From NCBI RefSeq assembly GCF_042610375.1, contig NZ_JBGJZL010000003.1, positions 310,001 through 374,000 of the forward strand: 64,000 nt of DNA. The letters run 5' to 3'. The notes under the pieces are model-generated. The model was given only the letters and a program-made list of their open reading frames with translations. It did not search any database and was not told the DNA's origin. A program made the translations under genes and the position numbers. This document shows positions 42,560-51,054 of the stretch, one piece after another; position 1 is the first letter of the stretch, and every line of letters starts with the position of its first letter. The DNA is from CTSoil-075 sp042610375 (GTDB lineage Bacteria > Bacillota > Negativicutes > DSM-13327).

Positions 42560-43852
42560 ATGGCATTACCAGAAAATTTGCGGTTTGAATCATTAGCTGT
42601 GCATGGAGGGCAAGAGCCAGATCCAACTACAGGATCAAGAGCAGTGCCTATTTATCAAACGACAGCTTATAATTTTAGGGATAGTGAACATGCGGCCAAT
42701 TTATTTGAGCTAAAAGAAAGTGGCAATATTTATACCCGTCTTATGAATCCAACGACAGACGTACTAGAAAAAAGGATCGCAGCTTTAGAAGGTGGAGTAG
42801 GCGCTTTGGCTTTTGCCTCAGGACATGCAGCCATCAGTGCAGCGATTTTCAATATTGCCCAAGCGGGAGATGAAATTGTTAGTTCCTCTACTTTGTATGG
42901 TGGAACTTATAATATGTTTGCTTATAACCTGCCTCGCCTAGGAATTAAAGTGCATTTTGTTGATCCCAGTGATCCTGTTAATTTTGAAAAAGCCATTACG
43001 CCGAATACTAAGGCTTTGTATGCAGAAACCATTGGTAATCCTAAAATTGATGTCCTTGATATTGAAAAGGTGGCTGCAATTGCTCATAAGCATGGTATTC
43101 CTCTCATTGTTGATAGTACCTTTGCAACTCCTTATCTCTGTCGCCCAATCGACTTTGGTGCTGATATTGTCATTCACTCAGCGACGAAATTTATCGGTGG
43201 ACATGGAACTTCAATGGGCGGGCTGGTCATTGATAGTGGAAAATTCGACTGGAATAATGGCAAATTCCCACTGCTCAGTGAACCAGATCCTAGTTATCAT
43301 GGCTTAAAATATACAGAGGCTCTTGGACCTTTAGCTTATATCATTCGTCTGAGAGTACAAATTTTACGCGACTTAGGTGCTTGTTTAAGTCCTTTCAATA
43401 GTTTTGCATTTCTGCAAGGGCTAGAAACTCTTCATCTTCGTATGCAGCGTCATGCTGAAAACGCCTTGGCTGTTGCTCAATATCTTGAAAAACATGAACA
43501 GGTCAGTTGGGTCAGTTATCCAAGTCTGGCGAGCCATGCTGATTATGAAAAAGCACAAAAATATTTGCCAAAAGGCGCAGGTTCTATTTTTACCTTTGGT
43601 ATTAAAGGCGGATTGGAAGCTGGTCGGAAATTAATCAATTCATTGAATTTATTTTCCTTGCTTGCAAACGTAGGGGATGCCAAGTCCTTGGTCATCCATC
43701 CCGCAAGTACGACTCATTCTCAACTTACTGCTGAGCAACGGGCTAGTGCTGGGGCACCAGATGATATGGTTCGATTGTCCATTGGGATTGAAGATGTCCG
43801 GGATATCATTGAAGATTTAGCGCAAGCATTAGAGGCCAGTAAATCTGTATAA
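42560..43852 (+). CDS. metY: O-acetylhomoserine sulfhydrylase
   Basis: 430 aa from ATG 42560, preceded by TGGAGGGTG, which lies inside the longer frame. The N-terminus (RFESLAVHGGQEPDPTTGSRAVPIYQTTAYNF) and the PLP lysine in HSATKFIGGHGTSMGG, plus length, match MetY/OAH sulfhydrylases. Such enzymes add sulfide or methanethiol to O-acetylhomoserine, giving homocysteine or methionine directly. This is the enzyme used downstream of methylthio-alkane reductase in R. rubrum, so it is the natural sink for methanethiol here. It fits a MetA with acetyl specificity at 46.8 kb. Confidence 0.93.
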   Translation: MALPENLRFESLAVHGGQEPDPTTGSRAVPIYQTTAYNFRDSEHAANLFELKESGNIYTRLMNPTTDVLEKRIAALEGGVGALAFASGHAAISAAIFNIAQAGDEIVSSSTLYGGTYNMFAYNLPRLGIKVHFVDPSDPVNFEKAITPNTKALYAETIGNPKIDVLDIEKVAAIAHKHGIPLIVDSTFATPYLCRPIDFGADIVIHSATKFIGGHGTSMGGLVIDSGKFDWNNGKFPLLSEPDPSYHGLKYTEALGPLAYIIRLRVQILRDLGACLSPFNSFAFLQGLETLHLRMQRHAENALAVAQYLEKHEQVSWVSYPSLASHADYEKAQKYLPKGAGSIFTFGIKGGLEAGRKLINSLNLFSLLANVGDAKSLVIHPASTTHSQLTAEQRASAGAPDDMVRLSIGIEDVRDIIEDLAQALEASKSV

Positions 43853-43869
43853 AAATTTTAATATCATTT

Positions 43870-43932
43870 AGCTGATCATAATAAATGAAGGCTAAGGTGC
43901 CTCCTATTTGTGGGGGTTCCTTAGCCTTTCCT
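43870..43932 (+). promoter_or_regulatory. Sulfur-island leader L18
   Basis: AGCTGATCAT (43870-43879) and ATGAAGGCT (43885-43893): outer AGC/GCT, inner TCAT/ATGA. AAGGCTAAGG..CCTTAGCCTT is the terminator. Confidence 0.78.
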
Positions 43933-43999
43933 ATATTTAATGAAGATGCAGTTACAAAAGCGAGGGACGCTTTGAAATAAAGATAAAGGGGATTAAGTC

Positions 44000-44809
44000 A
44001 TGGGAGAAAATAAGGAGAAAATCAAAGAGCTTCATGAGTTATTGAGTGGATTTGGTAGTGTAGTAGTAGCCTTCTCAGGTGGTGTGGATAGTAGTTTTTT
44101 GGCAGCAGCAGCACTCCGTGCTGTGGGAGAAAAAGCAGTCGCTGTGACTGCTTTTTCAGAAACCTTGGCTGAAAGTGAAAAAGATGAAGCCATTTTACTT
44201 GCGAAAGAAATTGGTATTAAGCATATCCTTTTAAACATTAGTGAATTAAATAGTCCTGATTTTGTAGAGAATACAACGAGTCGTTGTTATCATTGCAAAA
44301 AAGAACGTTTTTCAGTGTTAGCCACTTGGGCCAAAGAACATGGGTATAACTGGATTCTTGAAGGATCAAATGCGGATGACTTATCCGATTATCGCCCAGG
44401 AATCAAAGCTGTCGAAGAACTTGAAAAAGTTCGAAGTCCTTTGCTTGAAGTGGGTCTTACTAAGGGGGAAATTCGGGAGATCTCAAAAGAATGGAATTTG
44501 CCGACCTGGGATAAATTAAGCGCAGCTTGCTTATCTTCTCGTGTAGCCTATGGTATTCCTGTGACTGCCGAGAGGCTTAAGCAAATTGAGATGGCCGAAG
44601 AATTGGTAAAAAGGTTTTGTTCAGGACAAGTTAGGGTTAGGCATCATGGCAATATTGCAAGGATTGAGGTGGCGCCAGAAAACATTGAACGGCTTGCTGC
44701 TCCTGAAATTGCCAATATACTTGAGGAAGGGCTGAAAGAAATCGGTTTCACTTACGTAACTCTCGATTTAGCGGGTTACCGCATGGGAAGTATGAATGCC
44801 AATATATAG
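44000..44809 (+). CDS. larE: LarE-type sulfur transferase (PP-loop)
   Basis: 269 aa. PP-loop SGGVDSS (residues 26-32). Three cysteines stand at C96 and C99 (RCYHCKKERF) and C177 (SAACLSSRVAYG). LarE adds sulfur to the nickel-pincer nucleotide. In some LarE proteins a single cysteine gives up its own sulfur, while a second group uses three cysteines around an Fe-S cluster; the C-x2-C plus distal C here fits the second group (inference). It has its own leader L18, 10 kb or less from a LarA-like gene (36322). Confidence 0.88.
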   Translation: MGENKEKIKELHELLSGFGSVVVAFSGGVDSSFLAAAALRAVGEKAVAVTAFSETLAESEKDEAILLAKEIGIKHILLNISELNSPDFVENTTSRCYHCKKERFSVLATWAKEHGYNWILEGSNADDLSDYRPGIKAVEELEKVRSPLLEVGLTKGEIREISKEWNLPTWDKLSAACLSSRVAYGIPVTAERLKQIEMAEELVKRFCSGQVRVRHHGNIARIEVAPENIERLAAPEIANILEEGLKEIGFTYVTLDLAGYRMGSMNANI

Positions 44810-44825
44810 TATTTTTTCATTTAGA

Positions 44826-44854
44826 TTGACAGATGAAAATACTGGTGATATACT
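44826..44854 (+). promoter_or_regulatory. Promoter of the YeiH-type gene
   Basis: TTGACA (44826-44831), 17-base spacer, TATACT (44849-44854). Leader L19 begins 20 bases later. Confidence 0.7.
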
Positions 44855-44873
44855 AAAAAAAATCAATATCGAG

Positions 44874-44937
44874 AGCTGATTGGAAAAACCAAAGGCCGAA
44901 GATGTCTCCTTTATAGGGGGCGTCCGAGGCCTTTTTT
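44874..44937 (+). promoter_or_regulatory. Sulfur-island leader L19 (last copy in the window)
   Basis: AGCTGATTGG (44874-44883) and CCAAAGGCC: inner TTGG/CCAA, outer with one A-C mismatch. AAGGCCGAAGA..TCCGAGGCCTT terminator, followed by six T. No copy was seen downstream of this point. Confidence 0.76.
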
Positions 44938-44975
44938 ATTTTTTAATCACTCACAGTAAATAAGGAGATGATTTA

Positions 44976-46313
44976 ATGGCAGGTACAACACAAGCAACAC
45001 TTCCTTGGTATCAAAGAGAAGATACATGGGCAATTATCATTGCTTTGGGACTTGTATTCGGGATTACGATTGCATTTTTTGGTGGAGCGATCGGAGTATT
45101 TAAGTCAATGGCAGTTGGTATTCCTGGATGGTCGAATGATGTAAGTAAAGTGACTGAAGGGCTTAGTAAAAATATTTCTGGACTTTTTATATTATATGGA
45201 TTTTTTTTAGTTGCTTTTTCAATTGGCGCCCGTGTGATGGGGTATAATGTAAAACATTTTATTGCAGGTTTTACCGCATTATATATGATATCAATCATTG
45301 TTTCTATTTTGGGTTCTAATAAATTTGTCAAAGATTGGCAGCTAGAGACACCAGTACTTGCTTTGCTCGTCGGTCTGCTCATTGGGAATGCTGTGACTTT
45401 ACCCAAGTGGTTTCAAGCAGGCTTAAAAACTGAATACTACGTAAAAACGGGTATTGTTCTTATGGGAGCGACCTTACCCTTTACAATTATTATGCAAGCA
45501 GGTCCCTTAGCAATCTTGCAAGCGACAATTGTGTCTGTGAGCACTTTTGGGGTGATTTATTTTACGGCAACTCGTTTATTCGGTATGGACCAACGTTTTG
45601 CTGCTTGCTTAGGAGCGGGTGGGTCCATCTGCGGTGTATCGGCTGCGATTGCAATTGGTGGTGCATGCCGTGCCAAAAAGGAACATGTTTCAGTAGCCAT
45701 TTCCATGGTAATTGTATGGGCTGTTGTAATGATTTTTGTACTTCCTTTGTGGGCTAAGCAATTGGGTATGGCTGCTGGTCCTGCGGGAGCCTGGATTGGT
45801 ACGTCGGAGTTTGCAGATGCCGCTGGTTTTGCGGCTGCGGAGGCTATGGGGGATGAAAGAGCTGTTAAAACCTTTACACTAATGAAAATTGTTGGTCGTG
45901 ATATGTTTGTCGGCATATGGGCCATTATGGTTGCTTTTTTATCAGTGACAGTGTGGGAAAATAAAAATTCTGCTACCGCTGAGCGTATTGATAAAGGGGA
46001 AATTTGGCGCCGCTTTCCCAAATTTATCATTGGTTTTTTTGCAGCATCCATCTTTATTACTGTGCTGCTTGCGATGATAGAACCTAAAACTGCATCGACT
46101 TTTTCAAAAGAGGCGTTAGGTTACATCAAGACTTTGCGTGGTTGGGCATTTACGTGGACTTTTTTAAGCATTGGATTTACGACTCGTTTTCGTGAGTTAA
46201 CTTCTTTCGGCTGGAAGCCGCTAGTCGCCTTTGCAATTGGTGTATTGATTAATGTTCCTCTTGGTTATTGGTTATCAAACGTATTATTTGTAAATTATTG
46301 GATGAATATCTAA
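44976..46313 (+). CDS. YeiH family (UPF0324) putative sulfate/sulfur exporter
   Basis: 445 aa with about 11 membrane helices. Family blocks are ACLGAGGSICGVSAAIAIGGAC and GTSEFADAAGFAAAEAMG. YeiH proteins are annotated as putative sulfate exporters without solid proof; release of sulfite or another oxidised sulfur by-product would suit this island. ATG follows AAGGAGATG. An extra N-terminal region of about 70 residues with two helices precedes the core. Confidence 0.86.
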   Translation: MAGTTQATLPWYQREDTWAIIIALGLVFGITIAFFGGAIGVFKSMAVGIPGWSNDVSKVTEGLSKNISGLFILYGFFLVAFSIGARVMGYNVKHFIAGFTALYMISIIVSILGSNKFVKDWQLETPVLALLVGLLIGNAVTLPKWFQAGLKTEYYVKTGIVLMGATLPFTIIMQAGPLAILQATIVSVSTFGVIYFTATRLFGMDQRFAACLGAGGSICGVSAAIAIGGACRAKKEHVSVAISMVIVWAVVMIFVLPLWAKQLGMAAGPAGAWIGTSEFADAAGFAAAEAMGDERAVKTFTLMKIVGRDMFVGIWAIMVAFLSVTVWENKNSATAERIDKGEIWRRFPKFIIGFFAASIFITVLLAMIEPKTASTFSKEALGYIKTLRGWAFTWTFLSIGFTTRFRELTSFGWKPLVAFAIGVLINVPLGYWLSNVLFVNYWMNI

Positions 46314-46382
46314 TGATTTAAACTTCATGAAACTAAAAAAATGACTAAAAGATTAGATTGCCACGGCATTAAAGGAGAAATC

Positions 46383-46718
46383 ATGGAAAAATCAATGGTA
46401 GATCATATGACTCGTATTATTCTAAAACCAGTGGAAGAACCTGTATTTTTTGGTCATTTTCCTAAGAATCATGAGGTTGATGCCCGATCTGTAAGGGATT
46501 TTGGTCTTCAATTACAACATAAAGCAGAACGGGTTGCTTTAATGATGGAATTGCTTGCGGTAAAGGGATTTGCTTTTAGTTTTCATAAAAATGCTATTTT
46601 TGCTGATTCATCAGTGATGGAAGCTCAAGAAGCAAAGGAATACCTACTTGAGAATGGATTCCATGATCAAGAATTTCAAATCTTTCTAGAATATGGACGA
46701 AAATGGGGAATTATGTAA
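46383..46718 (+). CDS. Hypothetical protein
   Basis: 111 aa from ATG 46383, 7 bases after AAAGGAG; an earlier ATG at 46341 lacks a site. Soluble, with HFPKNHEVDARSVRDFG and a C-terminal helical part. Not recognised. It follows the YeiH-type gene by 70 bases and probably shares its transcript, ending at the terminator at 46719-46770. Confidence 0.65.
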   Translation: MEKSMVDHMTRIILKPVEEPVFFGHFPKNHEVDARSVRDFGLQLQHKAERVALMMELLAVKGFAFSFHKNAIFADSSVMEAQEAKEYLLENGFHDQEFQIFLEYGRKWGIM

Positions 46719-46770
46719 AGAAGTCTGTCTTCCATCGGTTTTTTTACCGATGGGAGACAGACTTCTATCA
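46719..46770. terminator. Bidirectional terminator
   Basis: AGAAGTCTGTCTTCCATCGG pairs with CCGATGGGAGACAGACTTCT with one mismatch. It serves the convergent plus-strand unit and metA. Confidence 0.85.
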
Positions 46771-46779
46771 TACAGGTTA

Positions 46780-47697
46780 TTATAACAAGGAAAGATCGAA
46801 AGGTGTTTCTTGGTAAACATAGTAATTCAGCCAATTAGAAAAAAGCAGGTTGGCTGCACTACGCCAAAGAACAACTGGTGGTTGTGTCGGGTCATCATTG
46901 GGATAATAATTTTGTGGGATTTGAACTGAGAGGCCTTGGGCAAGATCACGGTCATATTCAGCTTTGAGGGAGAGAGGATCATACTCCGAATGACCTGCGA
47001 TGAAAAATTGTCGGCCTTTTAGATCGGCAGCGGCATAAACACCAGAGACCTCAGATTCAGAAAGAATGTGTAGTTCTGGAATCTTCTCAATATCTTCTCT
47101 TTTAAATTCAGTATGCCTAGAATGAGGAACGTGGAAGATATCATCAAAACCACGGAATAATTTGATCGGTTGTGTACAGCTTTTTTGGTGAGGAAAAACT
47201 CCAAATATTTTTTGAGCAAGGTCATACTTTGGAATGCCATAATGATAGTAGAGTCCAGCTTGAGAAGCCCAACAAATGTGGAGAGTCGAATATACGTGGG
47301 TTTTACTCCATTCCATGATTTTGCACAATTCATCCCAATAGGCAACTTCCTCAAAAGGAAGCTGTTCGACAGGTGCACCTGTAATGATCATACCGTCATA
47401 GTTACGATCCTTTACATCGTCGAATGTTTCATAAAATTTAATGAGATGTTCTTGAGAGGTATTTGTAGGTGAATAGGTAGCCGTATACATGAAGTCGACT
47501 TCTACTTGTAAAGGTGAGTTACCTAGCAGACGAAGAAGTTGTGTTTCAGTTGTGATTTTGATTGGCATTAGATTTAAAATTAATATTCTAAGAGGACGTA
47601 TATCTTGTGTATAAGCCCGGTTTTCATGAATGACAAAGATGTTTTCGCTTTCAAGGATATTAGTAGCCGGTAAGTTATTGGGAATTTTGATTGGCAT
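46780..47697 (-). CDS. metA: Homoserine O-acyltransferase MetA, probably acetyl-specific
   Basis: 305 aa from ATG 47697 (GGAGG upstream); the longer frame runs into the riboswitch terminator. Catalytic Cys142 (STLHIC) and the His and Glu of AGHSEYDP are present. Residue 111 is Glu (TGAPVE). Known from B. cereus MetA: Glu at 111 gives acetyl-CoA preference and Gly gives succinyl-CoA. So O-acetylhomoserine is expected, the substrate of the sulfhydrylase at 42560. A SAM-I riboswitch controls it. Confidence 0.92.
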   Translation of the reverse strand: MPIKIPNNLPATNILESENIFVIHENRAYTQDIRPLRILILNLMPIKITTETQLLRLLGNSPLQVEVDFMYTATYSPTNTSQEHLIKFYETFDDVKDRNYDGMIITGAPVEQLPFEEVAYWDELCKIMEWSKTHVYSTLHICWASQAGLYYHYGIPKYDLAQKIFGVFPHQKSCTQPIKLFRGFDDIFHVPHSRHTEFKREDIEKIPELHILSESEVSGVYAAADLKGRQFFIAGHSEYDPLSLKAEYDRDLAQGLSVQIPQNYYPNDDPTQPPVVLWRSAANLLFSNWLNYYVYQETPFDLSLL

Positions 47698-47727
47698 GTT
47701 GTATTCCTCCATTTTTTCTTTGTATGT

Positions 47728-47763
47728 AAAAGAGCCCCTTTCCGAGGAAAGGGGCTCTTTAAA
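47728..47763 (-). terminator. Terminator of the metA SAM-I riboswitch
   Basis: On the minus strand AAAGAGCCCCTTTCC and GGAAAGGGGCTCTTT form the hairpin, with a T-run after it. Confidence 0.88.
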
Positions 47764-47773
47764 CCGCACATTC

Positions 47774-47874
47774 CTCTCATCTTTCAGGATTACTCCTGCT
47801 GGAATTAGCACCGTTGCATTGCTGCCGGCTGCCGGGTGTCATAGGGCCAGTCCCTCGACCTCTCTAGATAAGAG
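47774..47874 (-). promoter_or_regulatory. SAM-I (S-box) riboswitch upstream of metA
   Basis: On the minus strand P1 arms CTCTTATC and GATGAGAG enclose AGAGAGGTCGAGGGACTGGC, ACACCCGGCAGCC and GGTGCTAATTCC. Its core is close to the copy at 41855, on the other strand. Confidence 0.95.
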
Positions 47875-47962
47875 TTTATTATTTATTTTTTTATTATAAT
47901 ATCATAAGCAATCAGTAAAGTCAAAGTGAAATTCAATTGATGGATTATAATTTCATTAAGGA

Positions 47963-48952
47963 TTAATTTTCAAGCAATTTAAGTCCTAGATCGTTGACCG
48001 TTTGTATATCTTTATCAGCACCGCGTCCTTGTGTTGTTAGATAGTTGCCAATCAGCATACCGTTGATACCAGATAAAAAACCTAAAGGAACGAGTTCGCC
48101 TAGATTGCGTTCTCTGCCGCCAGCATAACGAAGAATTTTGGTTGGCAGAATCAAACGGAAAATGGCAAAAGTTTGTAAAATTTCCATAGGATTTAGTTTT
48201 TCTTGATTTTCCAGCGCTGTGCCTTTAACTGGGTTTAAGACGTTAATGGGAATTGAGTCTACGTTTAATTCTTTAAGGGTGAAGGCCAGTTCAATGCGTT
48301 GACGCCATGTTTCGCCCATACCGATAATTCCACCGGAACACACTTCAATATCAGCGGCTTTTACACGTTTGATTGTATCAATACGTTCTTGATAGGTGTG
48401 GCTTGTACAGATTTCTTTAAAATAACTTTCACTTGTTTCTAAGTTATGATGATAGCGAGTAATACCTGCTTCTTTTAAAGCACTTACATGGTCTTCTTGG
48501 AGTGTTCCAAGTGAACAACAACGTTGCAGGGAGGTTTCAGTGCCAATTCGTTCAATTGCAGCGGTGATTTTTGCGAAATCTCGATCGCCTTCCATACCAC
48601 AGCCAGATGTTACGACGCAGAAACGGTAAGCATGATCGGCTTCGGCTTTTTGCGCAGCTTTGATAATATCATCTTCATTCATGAGAGGATATACATCCAC
48701 ATCCACATCGTGATGGACAGATTGGGCACAAAACTTACAGTTTTCAGAGCAGCCGCCTGAACGAGCATTGAGAATTTGGCATGTATCAACATAAGAACCT
48801 GTAAATTTCTCGCGAATTTTATTGGCTACGCCTAGCAGCATTGGAATATCTGCTTCCTCAATTGTTGTTAAAGCCATTGCCTCATCAAAAGTAATGTCAT
48901 TGCCATTTAATATTTTTTTGCCTAATGAAAAAATTAAATCATAGTTTGTCAT
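47963..48952 (-). CDS. bioB: Biotin synthase BioB, paralog 1
   Basis: 329 aa. Radical SAM cysteines C68, C72, C75 (GGCSENCKFCAQS). The four ligands of the [2Fe-2S] sulfur-donor cluster of E. coli BioB have equivalents: Cys in YRFCVVTSG, Cys in QRCCSLGTL, Cys in IEVCSGGIIG and Arg in ILRYAGG. It is preceded by GAGGAATTACC and follows paralog 2 by 29 bases in the same operon. Confidence 0.93.
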   Translation of the reverse strand: MTNYDLIFSLGKKILNGNDITFDEAMALTTIEEADIPMLLGVANKIREKFTGSYVDTCQILNARSGGCSENCKFCAQSVHHDVDVDVYPLMNEDDIIKAAQKAEADHAYRFCVVTSGCGMEGDRDFAKITAAIERIGTETSLQRCCSLGTLQEDHVSALKEAGITRYHHNLETSESYFKEICTSHTYQERIDTIKRVKAADIEVCSGGIIGMGETWRQRIELAFTLKELNVDSIPINVLNPVKGTALENQEKLNPMEILQTFAIFRLILPTKILRYAGGRERNLGELVPLGFLSGINGMLIGNYLTTQGRGADKDIQTVNDLGLKLLEN

Positions 48953-48981
48953 GGTAATTCCTCCTCTTATTAGTTAGTCTT

Positions 48982-49968
48982 TTAAAATTTGGCTGGGACT
49001 AAGCCTGCATCTTGTACCATTTGAAAATCTGCTGCAGAATCGCGACCGCTGAAGGTTAGATAATTGCCAATAATAAGTCCATTTGCTCCTGAAAGCATAA
49101 GTTGACCTTGCATATCTCGTAGGTTTAGCTCACGGCCGCCAGCGGGGCGGATGATTTTATTAGGTAAAATAAAACGAAAAATAGCAAAGGATTTGATAAT
49201 ATCTAAAGGTGTTGGAGGAGTGACATCCTCAAAGGCAGTTCCTTTAATTGGATTAAGAATATTGATTGGAATAGAAGTTGCATCTAGTTCTCGCAAAGAA
49301 AAAGCTAAATCAACACGATCTTGCCAAGATTCACCCATACCAATAATTCCACCAGTACAAAGTTCCATACCAGCTGTTTTCGCAGCTTGAATCGTTGCTA
49401 AACGTTCTTCATAAGAGTGAGTTGTGCATACAAAAGGATAGAAATTTTTGCTCGTTTCTAAATTATGAGCGTATCGTTTGATGCCGCTAGCTGCTAATGC
49501 ATGCGCTTGGGCAAGGGTCAAGGTACCAAGGTTAGCGCAAACTTTTAGATCTGTTTTATCCATAATCGATTCGATTGCTGTAATAATATTTTGAAAATCT
49601 GGATCATGATCCATTCCTTTACCACTCGTGACAATACTGATCCGTTTAGCCCCTTCTTGCTGGGCTTTTTGAGCAGAGTGGGTAATTTCTGCAGTGCTCC
49701 GTAAGTCATAAACTGGGGCATCGGTAGAGTGATAGACAGATTGGGAGCAAAATTTACAGTCTTCTGAACACATACCAGAGCGTGCGCTCACCAATCCACA
49801 CATGTCAACCTCATTACCAGTAAACTTCTGGCGAATTTTATTCGCAAAAGCCGCAAGTAGGGGAATATCATCAGTCATTACTGTTGTTAGCTCAAGGGAA
49901 TCTTCATAACTAATTTGATTGCCTTGTAATATGTATTCTCCAAGGGCAATAATGCCACGATAATCCAT
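48982..49968 (-). CDS. bioB: Biotin synthase BioB, paralog 2 with altered cluster site
   Basis: 328 aa from ATG 49968 (AAGGAGG upstream). Radical SAM cysteines C67, C71, C74 (GMCSEDCKFCSQS). Relative to E. coli BioB, Cys128 (KVCANLGTL, residue 144), Cys188 (ELCTGGIIG, residue 204) and Arg260 (IIRPAGG) are kept, but Cys97 is Ser111 (KRISIVTSG). Some anaerobe BioB enzymes are reported to use an auxiliary [4Fe-5S] cluster, and the loss of this ligand would fit such a type (inference). First gene of the bioB pair. Confidence 0.9.
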   Translation of the reverse strand: MDYRGIIALGEYILQGNQISYEDSLELTTVMTDDIPLLAAFANKIRQKFTGNEVDMCGLVSARSGMCSEDCKFCSQSVYHSTDAPVYDLRSTAEITHSAQKAQQEGAKRISIVTSGKGMDHDPDFQNIITAIESIMDKTDLKVCANLGTLTLAQAHALAASGIKRYAHNLETSKNFYPFVCTTHSYEERLATIQAAKTAGMELCTGGIIGMGESWQDRVDLAFSLRELDATSIPINILNPIKGTAFEDVTPPTPLDIIKSFAIFRFILPNKIIRPAGGRELNLRDMQGQLMLSGANGLIIGNYLTFSGRDSAADFQMVQDAGLVPAKF

Positions 49969-50180
49969 GTCTAGCCTCCTTGTATTTACCATATAAAACG
50001 TTGTTGAGTTAGAGATGGTAAATTTAATGTTAACTAATTAAAAATAAATGGTTAACGATTTGAATAAATGTATTTTACTACTTTTTTCAAAGATTGTAAA
50101 ATACATTTTTCAATCTTTAAATTTAATCTTCTGGTAAGGATAACATGAAGTATCTTAACTGAGTAAGTTTATCAATTACA
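49969..50180. other. Intergenic region upstream of the bioB pair
   Basis: AT-rich, about 210 bases. A minus-strand ATTTTAC/GTAAAATAC-like inverted region near 50070-50110 and a TTAACTAATTAAAAATAAATGGTTAA stretch could hold a biotin-repressor type operator, but I cannot confirm it. Confidence 0.3.
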
Positions 50181-50224
50181 AAGAAAGACTTGGTGCACTT
50201 CATCAATGCATCAAGTCTTTCTTT
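50181..50224. terminator. Terminator of the following minus-strand unit
   Basis: AAGAAAGACTTG and CAAGTCTTTCTT enclose a palindromic centre near ATGCAT. Confidence 0.75.
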
Positions 50225-50242
50225 CAGATGGTACGGCTGATT

Positions 50243-50548
50243 TTAAACGGGTTTAAAAGGATTAAATGAAAATAGGCGACCATTTGGCGTCGAATATAAT
50301 ACTTTTTGTTTTCTCTTTTTGGTGATTGGTGTATGAAGTGAATAATTAAGTAATAATTCGTGAGATAGCTCAGGATAAGGTGTACCATCAAGTTTTTTTA
50401 CTTGGTCTTTTTTGATCCATTCTTCGATATCGGCAAATGTGAATTCAGTTGGTAATCGTTCAATATCAACCGCTAATTTCATATCTTCAATGAGAGCAGC
50501 ATCACACATTTTAATTGGTTCAGCATTTTTAGTTTCAGTTCTTTCCAT
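50243..50548 (-). CDS. Hypothetical protein
   Basis: About 101 aa from the ATG at 50548; a longer form from 50584 is possible but has no ribosome site. Acidic, with a helical centre (DIEEWIKKDQVKKLDGTPYPELSHELL) and a basic tail. Not recognised. Follows the zinc-finger-like gene on the same strand, 54 bases away. Confidence 0.55.
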   Translation of the reverse strand: MERTETKNAEPIKMCDAALIEDMKLAVDIERLPTEFTFADIEEWIKKDQVKKLDGTPYPELSHELLLNYSLHTPITKKRKQKVLYSTPNGRLFSFNPFKPV

Positions 50549-50601
50549 TAGGTCATAGTCCCCCTTTAAAATTCCTAGCTTCATAATAAGTGATACATTT
50601 C

Positions 50602-51054
50602 TTAATAACTGATTCGAATGTCGCCATCTTTAAATATTTCAATATCAGTATAGCTATCCATGATCTTCAGAGCTGTTTTTTTGTCTACCGTATTCAGATC
50701 AGCAGATCCATCAATGATATCATGATAATGATCAAAAATTCCTGGGTTATTAATTGCCATATACGAATGCACGCCATCCTTATAACCGGCAGGTGCTAGT
50801 TTGATACCATGTTTTCGTAACCATAAGACTGTCTCATCATGACTGCGAGTGCTTTTGGTCAAATGAGTGATAAGATGGCGATCGGTGCCAACATGACCAA
50901 TTCGAAAGTGGTCTAGACATTCTTGACAAATGCCTTTGTTACCTACTAGAGGTATTGCTACGGCTTTGTCCTCATAGCAATAAAAACATGTACCATTCTG
51001 GCTGCGACGCCACTTGTAAATGTCTTCATATGTTTTTTTCTTGCGAAACTGCAT
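50602..51054 (-). CDS. Hypothetical protein with a zinc-ribbon-like cysteine set
   Basis: 150 aa. Two pairs C-x2-C (NGTCFYCYED and GICQECLDHF) near the N-terminus look like a zinc ribbon; several His follow (RHLITHLTKSTRSHDE), somewhat like HNH-type proteins but without a clear HNH motif. Preceded by AGGGAGA. Not recognised further. Confidence 0.6.
   Translation of the reverse strand: MQFRKKKTYEDIYKWRRSQNGTCFYCYEDKAVAIPLVGNKGICQECLDHFRIGHVGTDRHLITHLTKSTRSHDETVLWLRKHGIKLAPAGYKDGVHSYMAINNPGIFDHYHDIIDGSADLNTVDKKTALKIMDSYTDIEIFKDGDIRISY

Noticed and set aside
871..44937. Leader family as SAM-I, SAM-II or T-box elements
   Set aside because: None of the core motifs of these RNAs is present in the leaders; genuine SAM-I and T-box elements occur elsewhere in the window and look quite different.
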